This document shows, one piece after another, positions 42,813-53,281 of a DNA stretch of 64,000 nucleotides; position 1 is the first letter of the stretch; each line of letters opens with the position of its first letter. Source of the DNA: Rotaria socialis (lineage: Eukaryota; Rotifera; Eurotatoria; Philodinida; Philodinidae); assembly GCA_905331475.1 (NCBI GenBank), contig CAJNYU010000157.1, forward strand, positions 124,001 to 188,000, written 5' to 3'. The translations under genes and the position numbers were made by a program. The notes below the pieces were generated by a model that searched no databases, was not told the origin of the DNA, and saw nothing but the letters and a program-made list of their open reading frames with translations.

Positions 42813-45800
42813 ATCGGGATTCCTGGGGGGATTGGTCCAAATTCCTACCCTCAAGATATAATCCAACACTCCTTTCAGATCGTGTTTCACAAAAAAATGT
42901 CCAATTTTATATCTCTTTAGTGAATAAAAACCAAAACGAGAACTTTCAATCCGCTGATAGAAAACCTTGCTCTCATTTAAATCATCTATAACTTATTTAT
43001 CTTATATATTCGTGAAAAAGATCAATACAAGACGAAATAAAAACGTACTTGAAATTTAGTGGAAATTTCTGCTATGAATTCTTCGAATGATTCGTGTAAA
43101 ATAATCGTTTAATATTTTTTAAAGTACAACTTTCAAGGAAGTAGAACTTATTTCAATATTGAAACTATTTGAAAATGGAAACTGGATGTATTGCTTTTTT
43201 TTTGTCCACGCATGATCGTTGAGTAAAGCTTTCTAATCAGCAACCAAAATAGTTTTAGAATTTTTTTTATAATTCTTAACCAAATGAGTCACCAACAATT
43301 CATAAGTGACAATCTCCGATATAATCCTTATTATATTTTAATCATTGCATGAAATCTTGAAAAATCAATATGAAATCTTCAAGTCGATTACACGCGTGTT
43401 TCTTTTTCTTTCTTTTTCTCAACGGATACATTACTAAATCAATATATCCATAAATCAAATGTGGTAAAATATCACTTATCATTTTATAAAACTAAAATTA
43501 TTCCTCTTTTAACATGCCTGTACTAAAGAGATATGTAAGAAAAATAATTCTCTAAATATTATTTGTTCAATATTTTTTTCATTAAATCTTATTGATATCG
43601 AATTCTCAGAATTTCTTTTTAAATTTTATAGAAATTTTTTGATCATTTTGATGCGTACATCTGTCAATTAGTTTCGATTCGAAATTTCTTCCTTCCTTGT
43701 TTTATAAATGTGACATAATTCCAAACGTATCGGTTTGCTGTTTTATTTCTTTCAATCAGATAATAAATTTGGCCAATAAGTTGCATAGGAGTGTTTTTAG
43801 TATGCATAATTGAAATGAATAAAACAAATGAAAAGTGATACGATCATGTTGCAAGATAGAGAACCTTAAAACGTAGCCTAAACGTTAGAAAACTGTAGAA
43901 GAGTTAAGGAAAGTCGTTCCCAGTTTTCATTGATACAAAGCAACTAATACATAATTTATTTTCTCGATGACAATTGTAACGATGTAGCAATATAAATAAA
44001 ATGCAATTGGTTTTTGTTTATTTTCAATAATTTTTCCCAGTAGAAAAATCTTGTAAATAATTGCATTTTTTTACGTTAAAGTTTCATTCTTTTTCCACAT
44101 CTACTTATTTAATGAAGGAAGAAAAACTCATACTTGACTAAAAAGTTTAGTAATTAAAAACTATAGACTCTTTATCTGGTACTTGATTTAAATCTTATCA
44201 TGCAAGAATTATTACGAACACAAATTTGTGATAAACTTCATGATCGTATTTCGATTGAAGCTTCCATGTAAAATATACAATAATCTAGTCAGTTTCGAAC
44301 CTTGGCCATATTGAAATGCTGTTGTCCTTAATTAAATTCGAATGAACGCTTTTCAATAAAAATTTGAAACATATTCTAAATGTACGTCCCCTCTTTATTG
44401 ACTGGGTATTACTGCGGTATGTAATTCTAAATGAACAATTACGATAAATTAAATTAAATCAATATATACAAACGGAAAACCTATTACTATTGACGTCGCT
44501 TCATGAAAAAATGTGTTCCAGTAAAAAAAACAGACTGTACTGAGGAAAAAGCATACACATAAAGACAAATAGATAAATATATTCGTCTGATTAGGTTTTA
44601 AAAATACTTCTTTGAATTGTTTGTTACTGTCATGCGTCTATTAGAGTTAAGCTGAAAAATAATTTTATAACTCTAATATGACCTTGTTAAACTATGCGTT
44701 GTATGTTCATCGATTCACTTGAAAAGTTTCACGAATTTTAGAGGAGAAAAACTAACGCAAGATATTATTTCAAATGCTGAAATAGACATAAATAGGAATG
44801 TTTTTTTTTCAAAGTCATTTATTAGCAGACATATTTTAATAAATCGAATTCAGATAATTTATTTTTTAAATAAAATCATCGAATTCAATTGATGAAAATA
44901 TCTATATTAATCAATGAATTGGAAATACACTGCTGCTTATGGTTACTTCGTCATCTAAACGCAATTTTTAAACTTCTTTTTATTAAAATTGTTTGCATTG
45001 ACGTTTCTTTTCCAAGTGCTCGTTTCACAAGTATATCCCATTGTAAAAAATTGGCTTTGGACTTCTTACATGATGTAATTTCAGCAGATTGAACACTTTT
45101 TGACAGTGGGAAATACCGAATTTGAGTGTACTCGTTTGAATACTTTGAAGAACTTGGTAAGAATGAAATAATCAAAACAATATACGTATAAGAAACAAGA
45201 AATGAAATCTAAAAAAAAGAAAGAAGATAAATTTTATGAAATTGAAACAAACAATTCTTCGTTGCGTTTGAAATTAGAATTTATAAACAACAGAGAAATA
45301 AATAATAACGCGACAATAAATAAGCGGTGCTTTTACCATTTCGTCGAGTAATATATCATAACTAATCACTGCAGTATAATTAAAATTGAAGCATGGTATT
45401 GAGTGTAAATTCGAAGTATTTTGTGTACTTTGCTTTCGTGTAAATTTGTTTGAAATGAATATGATAAGAATAAAAAAAGCAACAAAAACAAAAAAAATGA
45501 AATGACGAACTTCTACTTAACCAATAACCATATTATTTAAAAGAGGTCATGACTTTATGTTGTTTTAAAATTTGCTTTTAAAGGTAACTTTCTCGGAAAA
45601 AGCATCAAAATGAAGTAACATCAACATATGGCCGCAACCAGAGCATCAACCAGGCCACTAGGCCTGCCTGCCTGTGACAGGCACAGGCCATGATCTTGAT
45701 GCCTGGGCTGTCACAGGCAGGCAGGCAGCTTAAAAATACCAGACCGCCTGGCCTGTCTCTATTCTTTATATTTATAATTTTATTTTTGATATAAACTTTT

Positions 45801-45863
45801 TTAATTGAATGTGGCGCTAATAATCAGATGACGTATAGAATAATGTTCTGTGTTCATTTGTGA

Positions 45864-46064
45864 TTGATCCAAATGATGGCTAATGTTCAGTTCAAATTGC
45901 ATAGTTCGTTTTCTTTCTCCATTGGCTCGTTGTGTTTTCATTTATCTGCTGGACTAGCTGTAACAAAACGTCGTTCTTCTTTGGATCCTCAATTTTTAAA
46001 TGATATTCTCTTTGTGAGATCTATTCGAAACATTCTTGAACAAAAACAAAACTTTTTTTCTTAA
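45864..46064 (+). pseudogene. hAT transposase C-terminal dimerisation (hATC) remnant
   Basis: A 66-codon frame whose middle reads SAGLAVTKRRSSLDPQFLND and continues ILFVRSIRNILEQ. This matches the conserved hATC pattern (S-AG-x-x-x-TKRRxxLxPxxxxxLxFL). The rest of the transposase (zinc finger, catalytic Asp/Asp/Glu) is absent, so it is a fossil from an internally deleted element. The starting ATG is arbitrary. Confidence 0.7.
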
Positions 46065-46098
46065 TGTTATACCATGCTGTCTCTGATGTATTCTGTTT

Positions 46099-46435
46099 GT
46101 GTACTCAAAAAAAAATGAGTACACCCTAGATTCGGTCAGTGTGCCCGGCCGTTAACACGATAACTTTTGAAAGCCTCATCCAATTATCATGAAATTCTGT
46201 ACACAGAATGATCTCATCAATATCTCAGTCGAGTTCGAAGATGAGAAGGATCCGTCAAGAAATGGCTAAGTTATCGAAAAAATTGTCATTATTGACCAGA
46301 CCATCCTTGAGGGGGAGAACAGAGATTTTTTCAAAAATAAAATTTTTTTTCTCAGAATTATTCTAAACATATATAAATCGACTCAGTTTTTGCAATACAC
46401 AATAATCGGATGCAAACCCGATGTTCCCTCATTTT
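46099..46435 (+). repeat. Hairpin-ended dispersed repeat, copy C (nested in hAT)
   Basis: It begins with the same GTGTACTC(A)n TGAGTACAC hairpin (46099-46124) and GGTCAGTGTGCCCGGCCGTT as copies A and B. It shares the following 250 bp, then jumps to a decayed form of the terminal TCGGATG...CCGA hairpin, so an internal segment of about 170 bp is deleted. Being nested inside the hAT element, it is the younger insertion of the two. Confidence 0.8.
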
Positions 46436-46842
46436 TTGTATGAAAACTTCGCTAAGTAAATGCTTAATCTAGTCTTATTAAATTAATTAAACTGGCTTTC
46501 TTCATTCTCAACATTAATTGCATGTTTCTATTCTATCCTCGTAATGGTATTAGCATTAAAAAAAATTGCCAGGCAGGCAGGCCAGGCCAAGCAAATTAGT
46601 TGACAGGCACAGGCAGGCTTGAAATTCAAAGGCCTGTCACGGACCGGCCAGGCCTACAAAAACACGGCCTGGTTGATGCTCTGGCCGTAACAGCCTACAG
46701 AGATAAAAAATTATAATCAAGTTTTTCATTGGACTAGTATATTTTGTACCAAACTAATATTTTCAATCGAGTTTATTAAAAAAAACTATATAGTGAGATA
46801 AATGATAATTACATAAAAATAGACAAATTGAAACAGTTGAGG

Positions 46843-46987
46843 AAAAAATCTACTAGATGACTAATAGATACATATGATGATTATGGTTCTTGAAAATGGT
46901 CTTTTAAAAACTGAAACATTGAACGTTAAAATAAAAATTTCATCTTGATCATCATATGTATCTATTAGTCATCTAGTAGATTTTTTT
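46843..46987. repeat. Perfect 39-bp inverted repeat (hairpin)
   Basis: The left arm 46843-46881 (AAAAAATCTACTAGATGACT and on) is the exact reverse complement of 46949-46987, with a 67-nt loop. Perfect arms imply a recent or maintained structure. It could be a tiny MITE or a precursor-like RNA hairpin. It lies between the hAT element and the LINE. Confidence 0.8.
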
Positions 46988-47476
46988 CTTCAATTATAAA
47001 TGATAATGTTCACCAATGCTTCTTCGATGATTTGATCACAGTATAATCTACTTAATTCATATTTTGTCATCTCGAATCAATTTTGAATCAGAAAAAAAGA
47101 TGACTTAAAAATACACATGCAAACCAAGGTAAACGACTTCGACGAAAATATACAACAATTAAAAAACCAAACACAATGTATAAAAGAAGCAGAATCCTTA
47201 TTTTTCATGCACGTCAATGCATTAGATTATTTAGCAGACAAACAAAATGAAACAGTAGACAATTTATTCAAAGATATCAATGTTTAATAAAGATTTCAAG
47301 TATTGTGAACCAACATTGAATTATGACATTATCAACCAATTTGATGGAAATGAAAAAGACAAAAACCTTTTACGAACAATGTGTAGTGAGTGGAATGATA
47401 AAGTATGTGTATCTGTGTTGAGCAATAATTGGCGAAAAGTAAGACTGAGTAGTACTTCTGAGATCTATCTATTCTT

Positions 47477-48250
47477 TTGTGGAACTGTGAATGTTTACAT
47501 ACGCATACTTCTGATCTTGACCTTCTTCTTTCTTTATACTGTCCTCATGTGTGCATTCTGACGGGTGTAGGAAAACAGATACGTAGGCTTTCGTATGTTC
47601 CAAATTATAAATGGTTTAGTAAAGAGGGTAACAATAGTTTTGGAGGTGTAGCGTGTCTCATACAAAATGAATTTACAACGACCATATCAGACGAATCTGA
47701 AAATTTTCTTCTTTTAAAAATCGAACTAGGAAATGAAAATATTTACATTGGAGCTGTTTATATTCCACCTAACCATACACCACCATTATACCTATTTGAT
47801 AAACATTAGGAAAAAGATATCTATATTTTCGGCGATTTCAATGCAAAGCATGAAAGTTGGCAATGTGAGAAAAACAATGTTAGTGGAAATATACTAAAAG
47901 AATGGATGGAGGAAAACGGTTTTGAGGTATTACACCCAGGTAATCCAACTTCTAAAAGATCGACGGCAATAATTGACCTAGGAATTGTTAAAGATACAAA
48001 AAAATGGAGTGTAATTAGATTAGAGGAAGGAACATATCCGACCATTACCCAATATTTTTTGTATCCCCCTTTGCATCAAACAACCAAGGAATGTTTAGAA
48101 AAACGAATTGGAGGGCATTCAGTTTTTTTCTTTACATGATATATCCATATTGGAATAGTTTAGTTTATAATTACGATTATAATACCTTTTTCAACATTTT
48201 TACGGAGTTTCTTGCAGCAGTACGTGATAGATGTAGCGAATATGTAACTA
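47477..48250 (+). pseudogene. LINE APE-type endonuclease domain, broken
   Basis: The readable frame contains the exonuclease-endonuclease-phosphatase motifs GNENIYIGAVYIPP and DIYIFGDFNAKHESW (the conserved GDFNxxH). A TAG stop at 47807-47809 interrupts the frame between these motifs. After about 48080 the homologous sequence continues in another frame (FLAAVRDRCSEYVTIKKF), then returns to the original frame at about 48254. One nonsense and at least two frameshifts, so no functional endonuclease. Not a host gene. Confidence 0.75.
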
Positions 48251-48253
48251 TAA

Positions 48254-50260
48254 AGAAATTTCGTCCGCCTTGGCCACCATTTTTCAGTAAGTCTTGCAAA
48301 GTCAGTCAGTAAAACAAAAAGGAAGTTCAGAAAAACAAGATACCTAGGGGATTATTATAATTTTGTAGAAGCAAGAAGAACTTATTTTGAAGAGAAAACA
48401 AAATATAAAAAGGGTAAAATAGAAGATAAAATAGAAAAAATAAAAGAAGGAAATAACATTTGGACATATGTTAAAAATAAATTTCGTACATATACGCCTT
48501 CATTTCAGGGTATAACAGTTGAAAATAAGACAGTAAAAGACAATCAAAAAATAGTCAGTAGACTTGCTGAGTACTATGAAAAACACTTTTCGAAACCAAT
48601 ATTTAATTCTAAAAGTCCTTTTCATATGGAATGTATAGAAGCATACGAAAGAATTGAAAAAAATGTCAAAATTCCAATGGAGAAAATAAAACTCGAGGAA
48701 GTAATTGAGCAATGGAAGGGACTAAAGTCCAAAAAATCTCTTGATAGCACTGATACATCAGCTCAGTTACTAAAAAATCTACCACAAGAATATCTATATA
48801 GAATAACAACTCTTTTTAATAAATGTGCTGATGAAGGGGAGTTTTTTGAGAGAGGGAAAATCGCAAAAGGGATATGTCTATCTAAAGAAGGAGCATTCCC
48901 AACGGAAGATCGTCTTCGTTCAATTTCACTGTTACCTAATTTGTCTAAAATCTTTGAGAAAATAGTAGCTAAGCGTATCGAAAAATGGTGCAAAGATCAA
49001 GGAGTGTATGTTGACGAACAATCTGGATTCACAGCGAACAGACGACTACAAACGAGAATCGTGGCAATGATTGAAGACCTAAGGTTGACAATAGCTGCAC
49101 CAAATAGACCTGCTCTTACAATTTTCGTTGACTTCCTTACCGCCTTCGATCGTATGTGGTATCCTGCCTTAATGAGAGCACTAGAAAGGTTAGACATGCC
49201 GATAGAACTAAGAAAATGGATCTATAACTGGCTACAAAATAGAAAAATGTTTATAAGTCATGGTGATATGAAATCGAAGATATTTAGTATTTCAGTAGGA
49301 GCTCCACAAGGTAGTGTGCTAGCAGCACTCCTGTTTAGACTTCATGTTTTCTTTTTACCATCATATTTTCCTGAAATAAACTGTCATCTTTTCGCTGATG
49401 ACTTAACAATGGTTATTAAAGGGGCCCTGGAGAAAAAACTATCTGACAACCTCATCTATATTCAAAATCAAGCCAAAATAGTGTTACAATCACTTGAGAA
49501 ATTTGCTTATGACCACAATCTACCAGTTAACACTAAAAAGACAAAGGCTATGTTAATACACAGTACAGTAGCCGTCGAAAAGCCAGATTTATTTTATAAG
49601 AATGTTAAAATCGAATATGTTAAAACCTATAAATTCTTAGGAGTAGAGATAGGTACGAAATTAGGGCTAGGTAAACACATAGAAAATCGACTAAAAAAAG
49701 TGAAATGCAGTTATAGTGTACTAAGAAGAATATTTAAAACGATACCAAAGCATGAAATCCAAATAAGAAAAAAACTTTTCTGTGCATTTTCACTTCCACA
49801 CATAACATGGCTGTTATCAACTTGGTTCTATTTCACCAACCTGCAGAAGCAAAAATTAGAGCACATATATGGAACAGGTCTAAGATTGGTATATAATCTA
49901 TACGGCTATGAAGACTTTACAACCTTATGCCTGAGTAGAGAATTATCATTAAGGGGCTATGTTTACAAATACTGGATTCGTTTTCAGAAACATCTGGATG
50001 AAGCACCAGAAGCCGAAGCATATAGACAAACATGGACAGCATTTTTAATTGCCACTGACCCCTCAAAAGCATACTATAAGAGCGTGGGCATGAGGGAAAA
50101 TAGCAAATTTGGGAATAGACTGTATAAAAGAGCAAACCATACATATCTGGATTTTCTCTCATTCATGAATGTACACAAAAGACATTTCTGCTTTTTCAAA
50201 ACTACCTCTTCTCTTCTTGAACACTTTGTTCTAAAATACTTTTCCAATGTATCCACATAA
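48254..50260 (+). CDS. LINE reverse transcriptase, open frame
   Basis: RNA-dependent DNA polymerase of the LINE above. The frame is open from 48254; the first internal Met is at 48626 (544 codons to the stop). Counting from that Met: fingers motifs LRSISLLPNLSKIFEKIVAK (97-116) and EQSGFTANRR (131-140), motif A VDFLTAFD (168-175), motif B GAPQGSVLAALLF (225-237) and the catalytic FADD (256-259) are all present, followed by thumb and C-terminal regions. The catalytic aspartates are retained although the upstream endonuclease is dead. ADD context and length suit a Jockey-superclade RT. Motif B has AALLF where SPLLF is usual. Confidence 0.85.
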   Translation, partial: RNFVRLGHHFSVSLAKSVSKTKRKFRKTRYLGDYYNFVEARRTYFEEKTKYKKGKIEDKIEKIKEGNNIWTYVKNKFRTYTPSFQGITVENKTVKDNQKIVSRLAEYYEKHFSKPIFNSKSPFHMECIEAYERIEKNVKIPMEKIKLEEVIEQWKGLKSKKSLDSTDTSAQLLKNLPQEYLYRITTLFNKCADEGEFFERGKIAKGICLSKEGAFPTEDRLRSISLLPNLSKIFEKIVAKRIEKWCKDQGVYVDEQSGFTANRRLQTRIVAMIEDLRLTIAAPNRPALTIFVDFLTAFDRMWYPALMRALERLDMPIELRKWIYNWLQNRKMFISHGDMKSKIFSISVGAPQGSVLAALLFRLHVFFLPSYFPEINCHLFADDLTMVIKGALEKKLSDNLIYIQNQAKIVLQSLEKFAYDHNLPVNTKKTKAMLIHSTVAVEKPDLFYKNVKIEYVKTYKFLGVEIGTKLGLGKHIENRLKKVKCSYSVLRRIFKTIPKHEIQIRKKLFCAFSLPHITWLLSTWFYFTNLQKQKLEHIYGTGLRLVYNLYGYEDFTTLCLSRELSLRGYVYKYWIRFQKHLDEAPEAEAYRQTWTAFLIATDPSKAYYKSVGMRENSKFGNRLYKRANHTYLDFLSFMNVHKRHFCFFKTTSSLLEHFVLKYFSNVST

Positions 50261-50417
50261 ACTTTTCATTTTATTTTGTTTTTTGTTTTTTGTCTCTGCC
50301 ATTCTATTCTTGCTCACTCTTCTTAATTATCTCTATCTCTATATGGTGTAAAACGGTGATTTTGTCTAATTGTTAACCCAACTATGGGAACAATAAACAT
50401 ATATGTTTAAAAAAAAA

Positions 50418-50962
50418 TGAATTAATATGTTAATTATTCTATTAGAATAGTTGAAATAGATACGCGATAATTATTATTGACGATCAACTGAAGTAGTGGT
50501 CTGCTGTATAAAAGAATCGATGATGCTACAAGACGGGATAGAACATTTTCCTTACTAAGAAAAGATAATAAAATATATTTTCATATTCATTGAACTGTGA
50601 TTTTTGTTTTATCAAACCAATCTTAGAATTAATTCTCACTAAAACTTCTTTCTATATCGAAGCGAAAGTTATACAAGATTTTTGGACTTCTTGATATACT
50701 ATTTCAACGTCTCACACAATGTGAAGTAACCTATTTTCTTTCTGTTCTTGAATCGGCAACGTCATCATGCTGTCTATTTCAATATGCGTATTGCCATAAA
50801 GACCCTTTTAATTATTTGAGAAATGTATTTAGGACACATTTTCCTCATTATTTTTCCTAAAAAGATATGACATCAACGTTTATATTATTTGTGCAAAGGA
50901 AAAAAAGACATTCTTCATCATTACCCTTTATTAAAATAATGACAAATTAATAAAATAATGCT
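50418..50962. other. Intergenic, upstream of intronless GPCR
   Basis: AT-rich half kilobase with no exon, repeat or RNA gene recognised; presumably contains the promoter of the GPCR at 50963. Confidence 0.45.
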
Positions 50963-52051
50963 ATGAAAAGGCTAAACCATGCAAATAAAAACAACCTACT
51001 GAACACAAGGATTCATATTATTACGATATTAAAAGCAATGAATCCCATATATATTGCTGCTGCTACTATAGGAACATTTGTTTATACAGCTGGACTTATT
51101 GGAAACTTTTTTTCATTATTGCTTTTTACGCAAAAGGAATTACGTCGAGTATCAACAGGCTTACTGTTCCTTTTACTTAATATAACTAATACAATTCATT
51201 TATTATCTCTGATTTTCGAATTTATCGGCAGTCTACTTACCTTTGAAGTTTTCCCATCAGATGTATTTCGATGTCAATTCGTCTTATGGTTACAAAATTC
51301 AACACTTACAATATGTTCTTTATTAGCAACAACAATATCAATTGATCGTTTTCTACGTTCAGAATATCCTATACTTTCACGCGTATGGTGTACACCAAAG
51401 AATGTTTTAAAACTTTCAATAATCTATATAATATGTTCTATGTTACTTTATGCATTTTTCTTTCATCCATTAAATATCTATGGCCAGTACGGCTATTGTA
51501 CATTTACTTTCAATGATACCCTTTACACTTTAGTTATGCATGTTATGCCACCTATACGCTTCGCCATTATTTGTCTTATACCAGTCCCTATTATGATTGT
51601 ATGTAGTTGTCGAATGCTTTTTAATATTGGAAAATCAAGAAAACGTGTTGCCCCACAAACAGCAGCGTGTGGTCCACCAATTGCACTTACTGTTGTCCCA
51701 ATATTAAAACTAGCCACTACAAATATTATTCACCGGCAAAAAAACGTACTAGCTACTGATCGTACATTATTATTAATGGTTTCAATAAACGTTATTACAT
51801 ATATAGTAACACAGTTACCATTTAATATTTATGCTATTTATTATGGTTATGAACAATCAAAAAATAATGATACAAATTCAATAGTACGATCATATCTTCT
51901 GATGTGGAGCTCAGTTTACTTTGGTGTTGGTTTTTATTTATATTGTTCTGCTTCGCGACAATTTCGAAAACAATTTGTTACAAAAATCAAAAATTTATTT
52001 CTTCATCAACATTTTTCAGGGACAGAAAATTCTACAACAAGGAATAACTAA
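50963..52051 (+). CDS. Intronless rhodopsin-family GPCR
   Basis: Seven-transmembrane receptor, 362 aa from the first ATG; an internal Met at residue 26 (51038), just before TM1, may be the real start because residues 1-25 are not signal-like. TM1 has LIGNFF (GN at 47-48), TM3 has Cys104 and ends with SIDRF (DRF at 128-130), the second extracellular loop has Cys (QYGYC), a short third loop is followed by TM6 with TQLPFN, and TM7 ends GVGFYLYC where NPxxY would be. The loss of NPxxY with retained Y-C is seen in divergent invertebrate peptide-receptor expansions. Ligand unknown. AATAAA at 52136-52141, 85 nt past the stop. It is unrelated in detail to the split receptor at 2.3-10.1 kb. Confidence 0.85.
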   Translation: MKRLNHANKNNLLNTRIHIITILKAMNPIYIAAATIGTFVYTAGLIGNFFSLLLFTQKELRRVSTGLLFLLLNITNTIHLLSLIFEFIGSLLTFEVFPSDVFRCQFVLWLQNSTLTICSLLATTISIDRFLRSEYPILSRVWCTPKNVLKLSIIYIICSMLLYAFFFHPLNIYGQYGYCTFTFNDTLYTLVMHVMPPIRFAIICLIPVPIMIVCSCRMLFNIGKSRKRVAPQTAACGPPIALTVVPILKLATTNIIHRQKNVLATDRTLLLMVSINVITYIVTQLPFNIYAIYYGYEQSKNNDTNSIVRSYLLMWSSVYFGVGFYLYCSASRQFRKQFVTKIKNLFLHQHFSGTENSTTRNN

Positions 52052-53281
52052 CATTGTTTTATATTTAGTATGAGCGAAGAACAAATTTATTTCTATGTGA
52101 TTCAATCCAACTTCTAGCTATGCATTATCATTTAAAATAAATGTTATTTTCTCGTCATAAATGATAATATTCATTTGATTCTTAAATTCATGCGTATATT
52201 ATAATCAGTCGTTCTCCAAGTTCATCAGTCACAAGAAATGTTCTATGATTAGACCAGCCTGTTGGGGTATTATTTGCTCAAATTTACTTCGTTTTGATAG
52301 ATTTGAGCAGAATTTGCCAATTTAGTAAACAGTAAAATTATTGAAATTCTGATGAACAAAGCGAAAAATTGAGATCGGACCATATTTTCCCCGTAGTGAT
52401 CACTGTCAATTCAATCATGCTAAGTCAACATTTGCATGTAACTCTCAAAAATAAAACTTATACTGATTTCAAAAAGTTGAATTTTTTCATATAGTACCTG
52501 AGACATGTATTAGTGACAGTCATCATGACCTTCCACATAAGAGACGACCCTGAATCTTCTATGATGTCGAAGCATACCAAACTTTCCTAGACAGAAGGAA
52601 AATGTTTATGGCAGATGTTCTTTGTTTTATAGAATATAATTGCAATACTACGCTAATAGAAAGCTTGAGAAAATGAAATTCTTCCATATCACGAAAGGTC
52701 GAATAAAATTTTCCAACAAATTATACTTGCAGGCATGATTTTTATGTACGAAAATTTTCTGATATTGAAATATGTTTAGCATAAAAAACTACGACTAAAT
52801 TAGAACTTTGAAATAGTTGAACGAATTTCATTCTTATTATTTAACACATTAGATCATTTCCTGACTGAGATGAATTATATGTAGAAATACTAATAATTGA
52901 ATGATAGAAAAGAATCCACATATTTCAAGTTCAGAAGAGTTTGAAATATCTAATAGCATTTGAATTCATATGGTTGATCAAGAAAACGTAATTGATATAT
53001 AGTAGAAATTATGTTATTATCTTGTTTATATTTCATGTTAAATATTCGGGTTGATTCAGGAATATAAGTGTTAATAAGTAAAAAAAAATAATACATCAGT
53101 ATACACAGACGAACATGAGTTGTGTTAAGTAAGCATGAAAAATCAATTAATTAATTCTCATTGGGATACAACAATTTTATCAGACAGATCACGCTGACTA
53201 CTGACAAAAGCAATATTCTCAAGATAGCAACTAAAAAAATATGTATAAAAGAAAACAAAAATAAGTAAAAAATTCTTCGTT
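52052..53281. other. Convergent intergenic region, no gene seen
   Basis: 3' ends of the plus-strand GPCR and the minus-strand phosphatase face each other across 1.2 kb. No supportable frame, repeat or RNA gene. Confidence 0.5.

Larger units (their letters stand above)
40196..45638. other. Long intergenic stretch, no gene seen
   Basis: 5.4 kb of AT-rich sequence without a supportable exon. It contains a degenerate tandem repeat at 42105-42205, an ATTA/TAAT palindromic run at about 42192-42238, a 237-base N gap at 42576-42812 and low-complexity T-rich tracts. Short frames here have neither homology nor splice context. Confidence 0.5.
45639..46683 (+). mobile_element. Decayed hAT transposon
   Basis: Inverted ends CAGAGCATCAACCAGGCC at 45639-45656 and its exact complement at 46666-46683. 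Flanking 8-bp direct repeat GCCGCAAC (45631-45638) versus GCCGTAAC (46684-46691), one mismatch. CAGAG-starting ends and an 8-bp duplication define the hAT superfamily. Both subterminal regions (about 45650-45755 and 46570-46660) are packed with CAGGC/GCCTG words in both orientations, as in hAT subterminal transposase-binding arrays. A remnant of the transposase C-terminus lies inside, and a 0.34-kb unrelated repeat has inserted at 46099. At 1.05 kb it cannot encode a full transposase. Confidence 0.85.
47108..50417 (+). mobile_element. Non-LTR retrotransposon (Jockey/R1/CR1-like), decayed
   Basis: Order: an ORF1 tail fragment (about 47117-47286, ending with a TAA), an endonuclease region with a nonsense codon and frameshifts (47477-48250), an open reverse transcriptase frame (48254-50260), a 150-nt 3' UTR and a terminal A run (about 50409-50417). 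APE-type endonuclease plus RT with FADD and an A-rich end places it among the APE-type LINEs; the clade is not resolved by eye. The 5' boundary is approximate and I could not identify a target-site duplication. 5' truncation is likely because little ORF1 remains. Confidence 0.85.

Noticed and set aside
42508-42920. Four overlapping frames of about 100 codons
   Set aside because: Artefacts of the N gap 42576-42812.
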